Shown: positions 1-6,023 of the stretch, piece by piece
Position numbering within the stretch: the stretch's first letter is position 1
How the letters are laid out: every line of letters starts with the position of its first letter
DNA from: an uncultured Bacilli bacterium
Lineage (GTDB): Bacteria > Bacillota_I > Bacilli_A > RF39 > UBA660
DNA length: 10,989 nucleotides
Assembly (NCBI GenBank): GCA_910586635.1
Contig: CAJUJA010000011.1
Location: 1 to 10,989 of the forward strand
Direction of reading: 5' to 3'
The notes under the pieces: generated by a model
The model's database searches: none
Told to the model about the DNA's origin: nothing
Seen by the model: only the letters and a program-made list of their open reading frames with translations
Position numbers and translations under genes: made by a program

Positions 1-2
1 AG

Positions 3-227
3 ATTGCTTGTAACTTATGTCAAAAATTTATGACTTTAAATGAATATGACAATCATTATGATAAATGCTCATCGATAAATTACTTATTAAATATATTCAA
101 AAAAAATAAAATGAATGTTAAATACGAAGAATTAGAAAAACTTGATGATGGTAAATTTAATTCCGTTTATAAAAAATATGAATCAAAAGGGAGTGATAAA
201 AATGTTAACGATAAAAATGGAATCTAA
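3..227 (+). CDS. Partial phage protein with C2HC zinc-finger pattern (5' end missing)
   Basis: The frame is open from the left edge of the window, so this is the C-terminal 74 codons of a longer gene. The first in-frame ATG, at position 30, lies after a CxxC pair that belongs to the same motif, so it is probably not the start. The visible peptide begins with C-x2-C-x11-H-x3-C (CNLC, then HYDKC), the ligand spacing of a C2HC zinc finger, with a Phe between the second Cys and the His as in classical fingers. The rest is Lys/Asp/Glu-rich with no recognisable domain. The 3' end overlaps the next gene by 26 nt, which indicates one operon. Role unknown; nucleic-acid or protein binding is an inference from the zinc pattern only. 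Confidence 0.6.
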   Translation: MACNLCQKFMTLNEYDNHYDKCSSINYLLNIFKKNKMNVKYEELEKLDDGKFNSVYKKYESKGSDKNVNDKNGI

Positions 228-429
228 TACAAGAAATTATTTAGTTAGGCTTTTAGAAAATTATAAAGAACATCTAAACGATCTAAAAACTAACAAAGTA
301 GATTTAATGTATGAGTTAAATAACATCAATAAAGCGATGAAAAATTTGATGGGTCAAATACCTGAAACTGATTTAAGCAGAAATATAGCACCGACAAATT
401 TTATAGTAGGAGCTGATAACGATGATTAA
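202..429 (+). CDS. Small phage protein, unknown function, helical
   Basis: A 75-residue product that I do not recognise. An in-frame ATG at 142 exists, but ATG 202 is preferred because GGGAGTG sits about 7 nt upstream at 189-195 and the 142 start lies deep inside the preceding gene with no ribosome site. Residues about 8-50 (leucine-rich, with many K, N and E) look like a continuous amphipathic helix or short coiled coil. The tail is acidic (GADNDD). It overlaps the upstream gene by 26 nt and the downstream gene by 8 nt, so translation is probably coupled. It precedes the DUF1351-recT block and may belong to the early recombination operon, but nothing in the protein shows a function. Confidence 0.65.
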   Translation: MLTIKMESNTRNYLVRLLENYKEHLNDLKTNKVDLMYELNNINKAMKNLMGQIPETDLSRNIAPTNFIVGADNDD

Positions 430-661
430 TACAGTTGACTTAACAAGTTATCAATCAGGCTACGATCAGTATTGCGAAAAAATAGAAAGAGAGAATAGAG
501 TTCCATATTCTGATTATGAAAAGTTAGAAGAAAAAATATCGGTATATGAAAACTTTGTTGAAGATTTAGAAAATGTATTTGAAGAATCAACTGATGATTC
601 AGAAAAATCAAAATATGTACAAGCCTTGCTTGAAGATTTAAGAGAGGGTTTAGAATGTTAA
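422..661 (+). CDS. Small acidic phage protein, unknown function
   Basis: A 79-residue, strongly acidic protein (many E and D, with ESTDDSE around residues 55-61), probably mostly helical. The start at 422 has AGGAG at 408-412 with good spacing and overlaps the preceding stop by 8 nt. The 3' end overlaps the next start by 7 nt. There is no membrane segment, Cys motif or recognised domain. Its acidity is like that of many small phage host-takeover or DNA-mimic proteins, but that is only a compositional remark. It is a real gene on the basis of ribosome site, tight packing and codon use like its neighbours. A 113-residue frame on the opposite strand here is a shadow. Confidence 0.65.
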   Translation: MINTVDLTSYQSGYDQYCEKIERENRVPYSDYEKLEEKISVYENFVEDLENVFEESTDDSEKSKYVQALLEDLREGLEC

Positions 662-903
662 AACATATATATGAACATTTAAAAACAAAAAGAAAATACA
701 ATACACTAATGATCATGTATGAAACTAAAAAGGATGAATTGGAACAAAAAATTGTTGAGCTAAACACTCAAAAAAGAATTAACAAAATAGAACATGAAAA
801 ATTTGAACAAACAATAGAAGAACACATACAAAAATTAGTAAAAGAAAAACAAAAATTTAGAGAGTTAAAGGAGAAAATAAAACATGAATCAAGAATTAAT
901 TAA
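655..903 (+). CDS. Small coiled-coil phage protein, unknown function
   Basis: An 82-residue, very Lys/Glu-rich product. Residues about 20-78 form one long predicted coiled-coil helix with heptad-like hydrophobic spacing and no helix breaker. The ribosome site GAGAGGG (642-648) lies inside the end of the upstream gene. The last 20 nt overlap the start of the DUF1351 gene, whose own ribosome site (AAAGGAG, 867-873) lies within this coding sequence, so the two are likely translationally coupled. No catalytic motif is visible. A structural or adaptor role for the adjacent recombination proteins is possible by position only. Confidence 0.65.
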   Translation: MLKHIYEHLKTKRKYNTLMIMYETKKDELEQKIVELNTQKRINKIEHEKFEQTIEEHIQKLVKEKQKFRELKEKIKHESRIN

Positions 904-1785
904 ACCAGTATTTAAAAACGAAATAAAAGCAGAAATTAAAACAACAGGATCAATAGAAGATAATATTCAAGAAGTACAGGATTTTGCATTAAAGTTAAAT
1001 GAATATTACTCAAAATTAGTATTTACAGAAGATACATTGAAAGAAGCAAAAACAGAAAAAGCAGAAGTAAATAAGATGAAAAACAAGGTTGCAGATTATA
1101 GAAGACAAATAGTTAATAAGTATAATGAACCATTACAAAAATTTATCGATGGAGCAAAGGCAACAGAGACTATTTTAGCAGACACTTATAACACAATTAA
1201 CAATCAAGTAAATTTTTATGAGCAAGAGTTAAAAGAACAAAAATTAGAAGAATTAAAAGCTTATTTTGAGGAATTGTGTGTAAAAGAGAAAATTGACTTT
1301 ATTGATTTTGTACAAGCAAATATCAATGTAACGTTATCAGCAAGTATGAAATCATTAAAGGTTAAAGTAGATGAATTTATATCAAAAATATTAGATGACA
1401 TTAAGTTAATTAATAGCCAACAATACGTAGATGAAATGATGATCGAATACAAAAAAGATTTAAATGTATCAAGAGCAATCACAGAAGTAAATAATCGTCA
1501 TATTGAACTTGAAAAAGCACAACAAGAGAAAGAAGAAAAAAAGAACAAAAATTAACCGACGAAGTAATGTTAAACAAGATTGAAAGTTTATCAGCACCTA
1601 AGATTGAAAATGTAACTAAATCTAGTGATACAGAAGTAACACAAAGTGGTACACAAACAGAAGGCGAAGAACTGATATCAATTTCATTTAAAGTTATAGG
1701 TACAAGAGATAAAGTAACAAAATATGTAAAGTTTTTTGTTAAAGATATAGAAGAAAGAGGTTTAAAATATGAACAAATTAAATAA
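884..1785 (+). CDS. DUF1351 family phage protein, split by a -1 frameshift at A_AAA_AAG
   Basis: Conserved phage protein found next to RecT; biochemical role unknown. The N-terminal frame (884-1555, 223 codons) shows the family's pattern: Y-x2-LV near residue 42, a K-x2-A-x-VNKMK stretch, then a long Lys/Glu-rich helical region. It stops at TAA 1553-1555. The family's C-terminal small domain (ISISFKVIGTRD, ending GLKYEQI) continues in the -1 frame to 1785. Shifting at the heptamer 1537-1543 gives 220 + 80 = 300 residues, about the usual family length as I recall it. The downstream piece has an ATG at 1567 but no convincing ribosome site, so a separate gene is less likely. AAAGGAG (867-873) supports start 884. 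The 3' end overlaps recT by 17 nt. The shift may be programmed recoding, a real mutation, or one A lost from an A8 run by sequencing. Confidence 0.85.
1537..1543 (+). promoter_or_regulatory. Candidate -1 frameshift slippery heptamer A_AAA_AAG (DUF1351 gene)
   Basis: In the zero frame the codons read GAA AAA AAG AAC, so the heptamer is correctly phased for tandem tRNA-Lys slippage. The zero-frame TAA follows 9 nt downstream. Reading on in the -1 frame gives K-K-E-Q-K-L-T-D-E-V and then the DUF1351 C-terminal domain. A weak Shine-Dalgarno-like AAGAG lies about 8 nt upstream, near the distance at which such a sequence stimulates slippage in dnaX. No convincing downstream stem-loop is visible. 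The run is A7 flanked by G on both sides. Confidence 0.45.
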
Positions 1786-2713
1786 TAAACAAGAATTAAT
1801 GAAACAAGTGCAGGATAAACAAGCTAAAATTGATAGTTGTTCAATTGGACAATTTACAAATACAGAAAGTGTAAGAAATAGAGCTATTTCTCTTTTAGGA
1901 GAAAATAGAGGATTAAAGTTTTTAGCAGGAATAACATCAGCAGTATCTACTAATAGCAATTTAGCAGAATGTACTAATACTTCAATTTTTAATGGTGCGT
2001 TACTTGGAGAGAGTCTTAACTTAAGTCCAAGTCCCCAACTAGGACATTATTATCTAGTTCCTTACAAAAAGAAAGATAAACAAGGTAATGTAGTTTCTGT
2101 TACAGCCCAATTTCAATTAGGATATAAAGGCTATATTCAACTTGCTATAAGAAGTGGGCAATATAAAAAAATTAATGTTATAGAAGTAAAAGATGGCGAA
2201 TTTGTAAGCTATGATATGTTTGACGAAGAAATAACATTAAATCCTATCAAAAATTATGAGGAAAGAAAAAGAGCAAAAACTATAGGCTACTATGCAATAT
2301 TTGAATATTTAAATGGTTTTAGGAAATGTCTTTATATGAGTAAAGAAGAAATGTTAGAACATGCAAATACTTATTCGCAAGCGTTTAATAGAAAAAGCTA
2401 TGAACTTTTACAACAAGGTAAAATAGCAGAAAAGGATATGTGGAAATATAGTTCGTTTTGGTATAAAAACTTTGATGAGATGGCTAAAAAAACTATGCTA
2501 AGGCAATTAATCTCAAAATGGGGCATTATGTCTGTAGACATACAAAAAGCATTTGAAAGTGATATGTCAGAATTAAATGATGATATGAAACCAAATTATA
2601 TAGACAATCCAACTGAAATACCACAAGAACCAATTCAACAAGAAGATATTCCAGATGCAGAGGTAGAAACAGATATACAACAGGTAGATATGAATGCATT
2701 ACTCAATAATTAA
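1769..2713 (+). CDS. recT: RecT-family single-strand DNA annealing protein
   Basis: Anneals complementary single strands during phage recombination and replication, normally with a 5'-3' exonuclease partner. The 314-residue length fits a RecT/Redbeta-type protein. Hallmarks are a LNLSPSPQLGHYYLVPY segment (about 83-99), the signature AQFQLGYKGYIQLAIRSG (about 113-130) followed by QYK, and the C-terminal core ending at SKWGIMSVDIQKAFESD (about 249-265). The last 50 residues are an acidic, Gln-rich tail, as is common for the protein-interaction end of the family. AAGAGG (1755-1760) supports start 1769. The gene overlaps the DUF1351 -1 frame upstream and the metallo-hydrolase gene downstream (20 nt), forming a recombination cassette. 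Identity is secure; the partner nuclease is not. Confidence 0.95.
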   Translation: MNKLNNKQELMKQVQDKQAKIDSCSIGQFTNTESVRNRAISLLGENRGLKFLAGITSAVSTNSNLAECTNTSIFNGALLGESLNLSPSPQLGHYYLVPYKKKDKQGNVVSVTAQFQLGYKGYIQLAIRSGQYKKINVIEVKDGEFVSYDMFDEEITLNPIKNYEERKRAKTIGYYAIFEYLNGFRKCLYMSKEEMLEHANTYSQAFNRKSYELLQQGKIAEKDMWKYSSFWYKNFDEMAKKTMLRQLISKWGIMSVDIQKAFESDMSELNDDMKPNYIDNPTEIPQEPIQQEDIPDAEVETDIQQVDMNALLNN

Positions 2714-3332
2714 TAGTGGAAGTGACGGAAATGCTACAGTCGTAGAAAATACAATTTTAATTGATTGTGGTGTTTCCTTCAAAAAACTAAAAGATTGCTA
2801 CAAAGATATAAAGCTAGTTTTGCTCACACATATTCATCAAGACCACTTTAATAAAACAACAATAAAAAGATTAGCACAAGAAAGACCAACTTTAAAGTTT
2901 GGCTGTTGTGAATGGTTAGTACAAGAGTTAATAGATTGCGGAGTAGATAAGAGGAATATCCATGTTTATGACATAGGAAAAAGATATAAATATGATTTAT
3001 TAAAGATAGCTCCTATCAAATTATATCATGATGTGCCACAATGCGGTTATAGAATATTTATTAATGATTATAAAGTTATTTATGCTACTGATACAAATAC
3101 TTTAGAAGGTATTAAAGCGAAAAACTATGATTACTACTTCATAGAAGGTAATTACGAAGATGAAAACGAGCTACACAGTAGGGCTTATAACGATTATTAC
3201 GAATCAAGGGTCAAAAGAACCCATTTAAGTAAAGAACAAGCTACAGAGTGGCTACTTAAAAATATGGGAGACAATAGCGTGTATTGTTTTATGCACGAAC
3301 ATAAAAACAGAGAAAGAGAAGAGGAAATTTAA
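2694..3332 (+). CDS. Metallo-beta-lactamase-fold hydrolase (RecT-associated)
   Basis: A cytosolic metal-dependent hydrolase of 212 residues. Visible motifs are an N-terminal SGSDGNAT...LIDCG start as in YycJ-like members, the metal-binding THIHQDH at residues 45-51 (HxHxDH), a candidate third His at H112 (YHDVP), the bridging Asp at ATDT (D133), and His at TH (177) and in the C-terminal MHEH (201, 203). Both main metal sites therefore look intact. It overlaps recT by 20 nt. MBL genes sit beside recT in many Gram-positive phages; a nuclease role, perhaps supplying the exonuclease activity that RecT needs, is an inference from position and fold. No YqaJ or lambda-exo-like gene is in the window. 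The start at 2694 has CAGGT just upstream. Confidence 0.85.
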   Translation: MHYSIINSGSDGNATVVENTILIDCGVSFKKLKDCYKDIKLVLLTHIHQDHFNKTTIKRLAQERPTLKFGCCEWLVQELIDCGVDKRNIHVYDIGKRYKYDLLKIAPIKLYHDVPQCGYRIFINDYKVIYATDTNTLEGIKAKNYDYYFIEGNYEDENELHSRAYNDYYESRVKRTHLSKEQATEWLLKNMGDNSVYCFMHEHKNREREEEI

Positions 3333-3334
3333 TT

Positions 3335-3733
3335 ATGGATAGAAATAGTATTATTACACAAATAAATAATCTTTTTGATGAAAATATGAATTTAAAAAAT
3401 GAGTTGCAAACTCAAAAACAATATTACGAAAATATAACAAGAAAAGATGAGAAAGATAGTGCCATCTATATTATGGACACTATGGAACGTAAACTTTATG
3501 ACATAGGTTTAAATTACTTATTTAAAAAAGGTTTTAATCCACAATATTCAATTAAATCTTATGATAGCGATAAATATTATAGTTTTGAAGAATGGATTGA
3601 TATTTCTATTAATTTAAATGGTTTTAACGATATTACAAAGAACGAATTTATAAAACTTTTTAGCGAAAAGATGAAAGTAGAATATGAAAGAAGATTAGAA
3701 AAAGCAAAGCAAAAGGAGCAAGAGGAAGAATAA
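3335..3733 (+). CDS. Phage protein of unknown function with helical ends
   Basis: A 132-residue protein that I do not recognise. The N-terminal about 40 residues (NNLFDENMNLKNEL and onward) and the C-terminal about 30 (Lys/Glu-rich, ending KQKEQEEE) look like coiled coil. The middle (Y/F/W-rich, about residues 60-105, with SFEEWIDISINLNGF) could be a small globular part. The start is fixed by GAAGAGG at 3318-3324, 10 nt upstream. It begins 2 nt after the metallo-hydrolase stop and ends in a TAATG junction with the next gene, so it is co-transcribed with the recombination cassette. There are no Cys or membrane features. Confidence 0.65.
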   Translation: MDRNSIITQINNLFDENMNLKNELQTQKQYYENITRKDEKDSAIYIMDTMERKLYDIGLNYLFKKGFNPQYSIKSYDSDKYYSFEEWIDISINLNGFNDITKNEFIKLFSEKMKVEYERRLEKAKQKEQEEE

Positions 3734-3915
3734 TGAAAAAGTTTAGTAAGGAATGGTTTCAAAATAAATTAAAACAATATAGAGGTATGTCAGGATATCC
3801 GATGAAATTAACTGCAACAAAAGGTTATAAACCTAATTTACGAAGGCAAAGTAAGAGAGAACAAAGGATAGAGTCTCTTTATAAATTAGCAAAAGAAAAA
3901 GGAGTTAGGTTATGA
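3733..3915 (+). CDS. Small, very basic phage protein, unknown function
   Basis: A 60-residue product with a high net positive charge (Lys/Arg throughout, KPNLRRQSKREQR at about 33-45) and little acidic content apart from a few Glu. The composition suggests nucleic-acid contact, but no fold is recognised. The start codon overlaps the stop of the preceding gene (TAATG) and the stop overlaps the next start (ATGA). Its ribosome site is the AGAGGAAG run just upstream, inside the preceding gene. The strong charge contrast with its acidic neighbours supports a genuine, distinct protein. Confidence 0.6.
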   Translation: MKKFSKEWFQNKLKQYRGMSGYPMKLTATKGYKPNLRRQSKREQRIESLYKLAKEKGVRL

Positions 3916-4214
3916 CAGAAAAAGAAACAGCAAAAAGATGTGACTATGCTTGTGAATTATTAAGAAAACAAAATATTCCACATGAAGTAAAAAATAGAGG
4001 AATAGGACATATAAATCTTTATGGATATATTCGAGGTAAAACCACATTACAACCTATCATGAGTTTCTGGGCTGGAACAGGTAAATATGTATTTTTAAGA
4101 ATACCAAAAGGACAAATAAAAAATGGAGATGAAAGAGGAATAAATAATTGCATTTTATCTTATAAGGACTTCATTATGTTAGAAAATTATGAAGGAGAAT
4201 TGGAGATTATTTAA
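3912..4214 (+). CDS. Phage protein of unknown function, mixed alpha/beta
   Basis: A 100-residue protein that starts in an ATGA overlap behind AAAGGAG (3898-3904). The N-terminal third (about 1-27) looks helical with Cys at 9 and 14. The middle shows alternating hydrophobic residues typical of beta strands (IGHINLYGYIRG, then SFWAGTGKYVFLRIPKG), with several conserved-looking Gly and aromatic residues. This is compatible with a small globular alpha/beta fold in which a helix leads into a strand meander. I cannot assign it to a family. It is co-transcribed with the next gene, which starts at its stop codon. Confidence 0.6.
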   Translation: MTEKETAKRCDYACELLRKQNIPHEVKNRGIGHINLYGYIRGKTTLQPIMSFWAGTGKYVFLRIPKGQIKNGDERGINNCILSYKDFIMLENYEGELEII

Positions 4215-4519
4215 TGCTAGAACAACTAAAAGAAGATATACAACAATATGATGAAGCTATGGAGGACTTTTATAATCTAATACAAGAAGATATAGAAGGA
4301 GCTTATTCTTTAGCAATGGTATTTATGCAATTAGCTAATAGGTGGTCTGAAATACAGTTAAATGCAAATAAGTATTGTACCCAACTAGGAGTAACAAGAA
4401 CAGCGTTCAAAGATTATGCTTATGAAAAATATAGACTATCTTCAAAATGTCATGAATTTTGTAGGGTAGTTTGGAGACAAGGTAAGGAAGAATACAAAAA
4501 TAATTTTATTAATGAATAG
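4214..4519 (+). CDS. Helical phage protein, unknown function
   Basis: A 101-residue product, acidic in its first 30 residues and more neutral to basic later. Almost all of it appears helical. A segment LGVTRTAFKDYAYEKYRLS (about 58-76) has the spacing of a helix-turn-helix-like pair, but no conserved HTH signature is clear enough to call. Cys residues occur at about 55, 79 and 83. The start overlaps the preceding stop (TAATG), with GGAG at 4196-4199 and 4202-4205 as plausible ribosome sites. It is followed by a 14-nt gap before SpoVG. Function unknown; a small DNA-binding or regulatory role is speculative. Confidence 0.6.
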   Translation: MLEQLKEDIQQYDEAMEDFYNLIQEDIEGAYSLAMVFMQLANRWSEIQLNANKYCTQLGVTRTAFKDYAYEKYRLSSKCHEFCRVVWRQGKEEYKNNFINE

Positions 4520-4533
4520 GAGAGATAAAAGAT

Positions 4534-4791
4534 ATGAAAATAACAAGTGTAAATGTAAGAAAAGTAGAAAAAGAAGGATCACGTTTAAAAGGAGTAGCAT
4601 CTGTATTACTAGATGATAGTTTTGCAGTTCATGATATTCGTGTTATAGAAGGGGATAATGGATTGTTTATTGCAATGCCAAGCAGAAAAACTAAAACAGG
4701 TGGATATAGAGATATAGTTCATCCAATTAATCCTGAAGTAAGGGCGATGTTTGAAGAAATTATCATCGGAGAATATAACATAAATGAGTAA
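4534..4791 (+). CDS. spoVG: SpoVG family nucleic-acid-binding regulator
   Basis: SpoVG proteins are small regulators that bind nucleic acids in Firmicutes and spirochaetes and affect septation, sporulation, virulence and cell-wall genes. The 85-residue length equals that of cellular SpoVG. The signature is intact: VHDIRVIEGDNGLFIAMPS (about 32-50), RK-T following, and RDIVHPINPEVR (about 59-70). The N-terminal strand MKITSVNVRKV is also typical. The C-terminal helix is slightly extended and diverged. AGGAG overlapping the previous stop (4518-4522) drives translation from 4534, and the end overlaps the next gene by 8 nt. In a phage early operon it probably modulates host or phage RNA or DNA, but the target cannot be read from sequence. 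Confidence 0.93.
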   Translation: MKITSVNVRKVEKEGSRLKGVASVLLDDSFAVHDIRVIEGDNGLFIAMPSRKTKTGGYRDIVHPINPEVRAMFEEIIIGEYNINE

Positions 4792-5080
4792 AGAAGAATT
4801 CTGTATAATGCCCAATAATCCAAAATATAGCACTAAAAGAACATCAGTATATTGTCATAGACACGAAATATTTTTTGGAGTTAGGAATAGACAAAAAAGC
4901 ATTGATGATGGCTTGATAGTATTTCTAACTCCAAAAATGCACAATATGAGCAATAAAGGAGTTCATTTTAACAAAGTATTTGATTTATATTTAAAAAGAA
5001 TTGCAGAGGTGGCTTGGATAGAGTATTACGACAAAACAAAAGAAGATTTTATAAAAAAATATGGAAAAAATTATATTTAG
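4784..5080 (+). CDS. Probable compact HNH-like phage protein
   Basis: A 98-residue protein with a pattern that I associate with small HNH/NinG-like phage nuclease-fold proteins: YCHRHEIFFG (about 23-32), then an NRQKSIDDGLIVFL strand, KMHNMSNKGVHFN (about 51-63), and a C-terminal amphipathic helix. Candidate zinc or catalytic residues are C24, H25, H27, E28, H53, N54, H61 and N63. The first Cys-x2-Cys knuckle usual in such folds is replaced by a single C7, so metal binding may be incomplete. It overlaps spoVG by 8 nt. The nuclease assignment is moderate: the H/N spacing is seen, the activity is inferred. It could act in recombination or DNA processing with RecT. Confidence 0.55.
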   Translation: MSKEEFCIMPNNPKYSTKRTSVYCHRHEIFFGVRNRQKSIDDGLIVFLTPKMHNMSNKGVHFNKVFDLYLKRIAEVAWIEYYDKTKEDFIKKYGKNYI

Positions 5081-5089
5081 GAGGATTAA

Positions 5090-5323
5090 ATGGCAGGCAA
5101 AGTAAAAGAAATGATTGAAGAGATTTTAAAATCATTATTATTTGAGTTAGGAAAAGATAAAGTTCAGATGTTTGATTGCTATGATATAGCAGGAGATTAT
5201 AAAGTGACATTGTTTTCTAATGAAAAAATCGATGTTCTTTATGCTCCTAGTTATAATTATGTTGAAATAGTAGGACTACATGAAAAAGATTTTAATTACT
5301 TTTTTAGTAAATATGGATATTAA
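5090..5323 (+). CDS. Small phage protein, unknown function
   Basis: A 77-residue protein behind a strong ribosome site (AGGAGG, 5080-5085) that starts at the preceding stop, so relatively high translation is expected. The first 20 residues (MAGKVKEMIEEILKSLLFEL) are an amphipathic helix. The rest alternates hydrophobic and polar residues (YKVTLFSN, IDVLYAP, YVEIVGL), suggesting a small antiparallel sheet. No Cys pair, membrane span or named motif is present. It is separated from the next start by 13 nt. I do not recognise the family. Confidence 0.65.
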   Translation: MAGKVKEMIEEILKSLLFELGKDKVQMFDCYDIAGDYKVTLFSNEKIDVLYAPSYNYVEIVGLHEKDFNYFFSKYGY

Positions 5324-5336
5324 AAGGAGGAAAACA

Positions 5337-5597
5337 ATGTTTAGAAAAGAAGAAAGAAAACAAAAGGAATATAAAGGAACTACAATATTCCTTACAAGAT
5401 ACGAAGATAAAACAGTAGAAGACTATTTAGCAATAATAGTAAGTTGTGTTGAGGCTTACGTAAAACAAAAAGGTGTTACGCCTGAAAAGTTGAAATTAGG
5501 GTATAACAATTACAACAGAATATTAGAACACAATAAAAGCTTAATTGAGAAAAAAGGAGACAAATATTACACATTTGGAGTTGAGATAGAAGTATGA
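5337..5597 (+). CDS. Small phage protein, unknown function
   Basis: An 86-residue protein. The frame is open further upstream to 5280, but ATG 5337 is chosen because a near-perfect AAAGGAGG lies at 5323-5330 with ideal spacing, whereas 5280 sits inside the preceding gene without a ribosome site. The N-terminus is very basic (FRKEERKQKEYK), followed by a probable helix with EDYLAIIVSCVEAYVKQKG (about 28-46) and a C-terminal strand ending FGVEIEV. Function unknown. Its last codons overlap the start of a membrane protein (GTATGA at 5592-5597). Confidence 0.65.
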   Translation: MFRKEERKQKEYKGTTIFLTRYEDKTVEDYLAIIVSCVEAYVKQKGVTPEKLKLGYNNYNRILEHNKSLIEKKGDKYYTFGVEIEV

Positions 5598-5764
5598 AAA
5601 AAGTAGTAATAGCTTTAACAATAGTAATTACATCTATAGCACTAATAATCTTGCTTTCAATAATACTAGACAAGCTAAACAAAGAAAGATGTTACAATTT
5701 GCCTTTGAATACATTTTATGAAGATGAAAGCTGTTTGAAATACGTGGAGACACTAAATGAATGA
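5594..5764 (+). CDS. 56-residue single-span membrane protein with two external-side cysteines
   Basis: A short gene starting in an ATGA overlap with the preceding stop and ending 8 nt past the start of the next gene. Residues 1-3 are M-K-K, residues about 4-25 form one strongly hydrophobic span (V, I, A, L and T only), then a polar tail of about 30 residues carries C33 and C47 (KERC and ESC). It has no signal-peptidase I site, and no Cys sits in lipobox position, so a membrane anchor is more likely than secretion. If the tail faces outwards the two Cys could pair. It does not look like a holin or spanin by position, because it lies in the early operon. A host-envelope or superinfection role is a guess. 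The ribosome site is weak (GAGATAGAAG). Confidence 0.65.
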   Translation: MKKVVIALTIVITSIALIILLSIILDKLNKERCYNLPLNTFYEDESCLKYVETLNE

Positions 5765-6023
5765 TCATGATAAAGCTTTAGCTTACTTATTAAAAAATGA
5801 AATTGATTTTAAACACTTAAAAAAATATGGATTTATCAAATCGTGGGATGGTTTTTATGTAATAGTAGATACAAATAATTTTATCGAAATATCAATTAAC
5901 CCAGTTAGCAGAATTATTAAATTTGAAGAAAATAATTTTGTATTAAAAAGGATGGTTTGTGATGGATTAGTTGATAGGTTAGATCAAATGACAATTTTTG
6001 ATTATAAAGGAGTGAAAGAATGA
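5757..6023 (+). CDS. Phage protein of unknown function
   Basis: An 88-residue protein with ribosome site GTGGAG (5744-5749) inside the membrane-protein gene. A short N-terminal helical part with LKKYGF (about 21-26) is followed by alternating strand-like stretches (FYVIVDTNNFIEISI) and a C-terminal part with DGLVDRL. The layout (helix, KYGF, short strands, small hydrophobic end) resembles small conserved hypothetical proteins seen in early regions of Clostridia phages, but I cannot name a family. It joins the next gene through an ATGA overlap. No metal-binding or membrane features. Confidence 0.65.
   Translation: MNDHDKALAYLLKNEIDFKHLKKYGFIKSWDGFYVIVDTNNFIEISINPVSRIIKFEENNFVLKRMVCDGLVDRLDQMTIFDYKGVKE

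Noticed and set aside
142..201. Twenty-codon N-terminal extension of the gene at 202
   Set aside because: The extension is the out-of-frame reading of the preceding gene, and GGGAGTG at 189-195 marks ATG 202 as the start.
426..767. 113-residue open frame on the - strand
   Set aside because: Fully covered by two well-supported + strand genes. Low-complexity F/L/S-rich translation typical of the antisense of A-rich coding DNA, and no ribosome site.
1567..1785. Independent 72-residue gene downstream of DUF1351
   Set aside because: No usable ribosome site before ATG 1567, the -1 frame is open upstream across the heptamer, and the peptide matches the expected DUF1351 C-terminal domain. It is treated as the frameshifted 3' part.
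5280..5336. Upstream N-terminal extension (hydrophobic start) of the gene at 5337
   Set aside because: It would begin inside the preceding gene without a ribosome site, whereas AAAGGAGG at 5323-5330 clearly selects ATG 5337.
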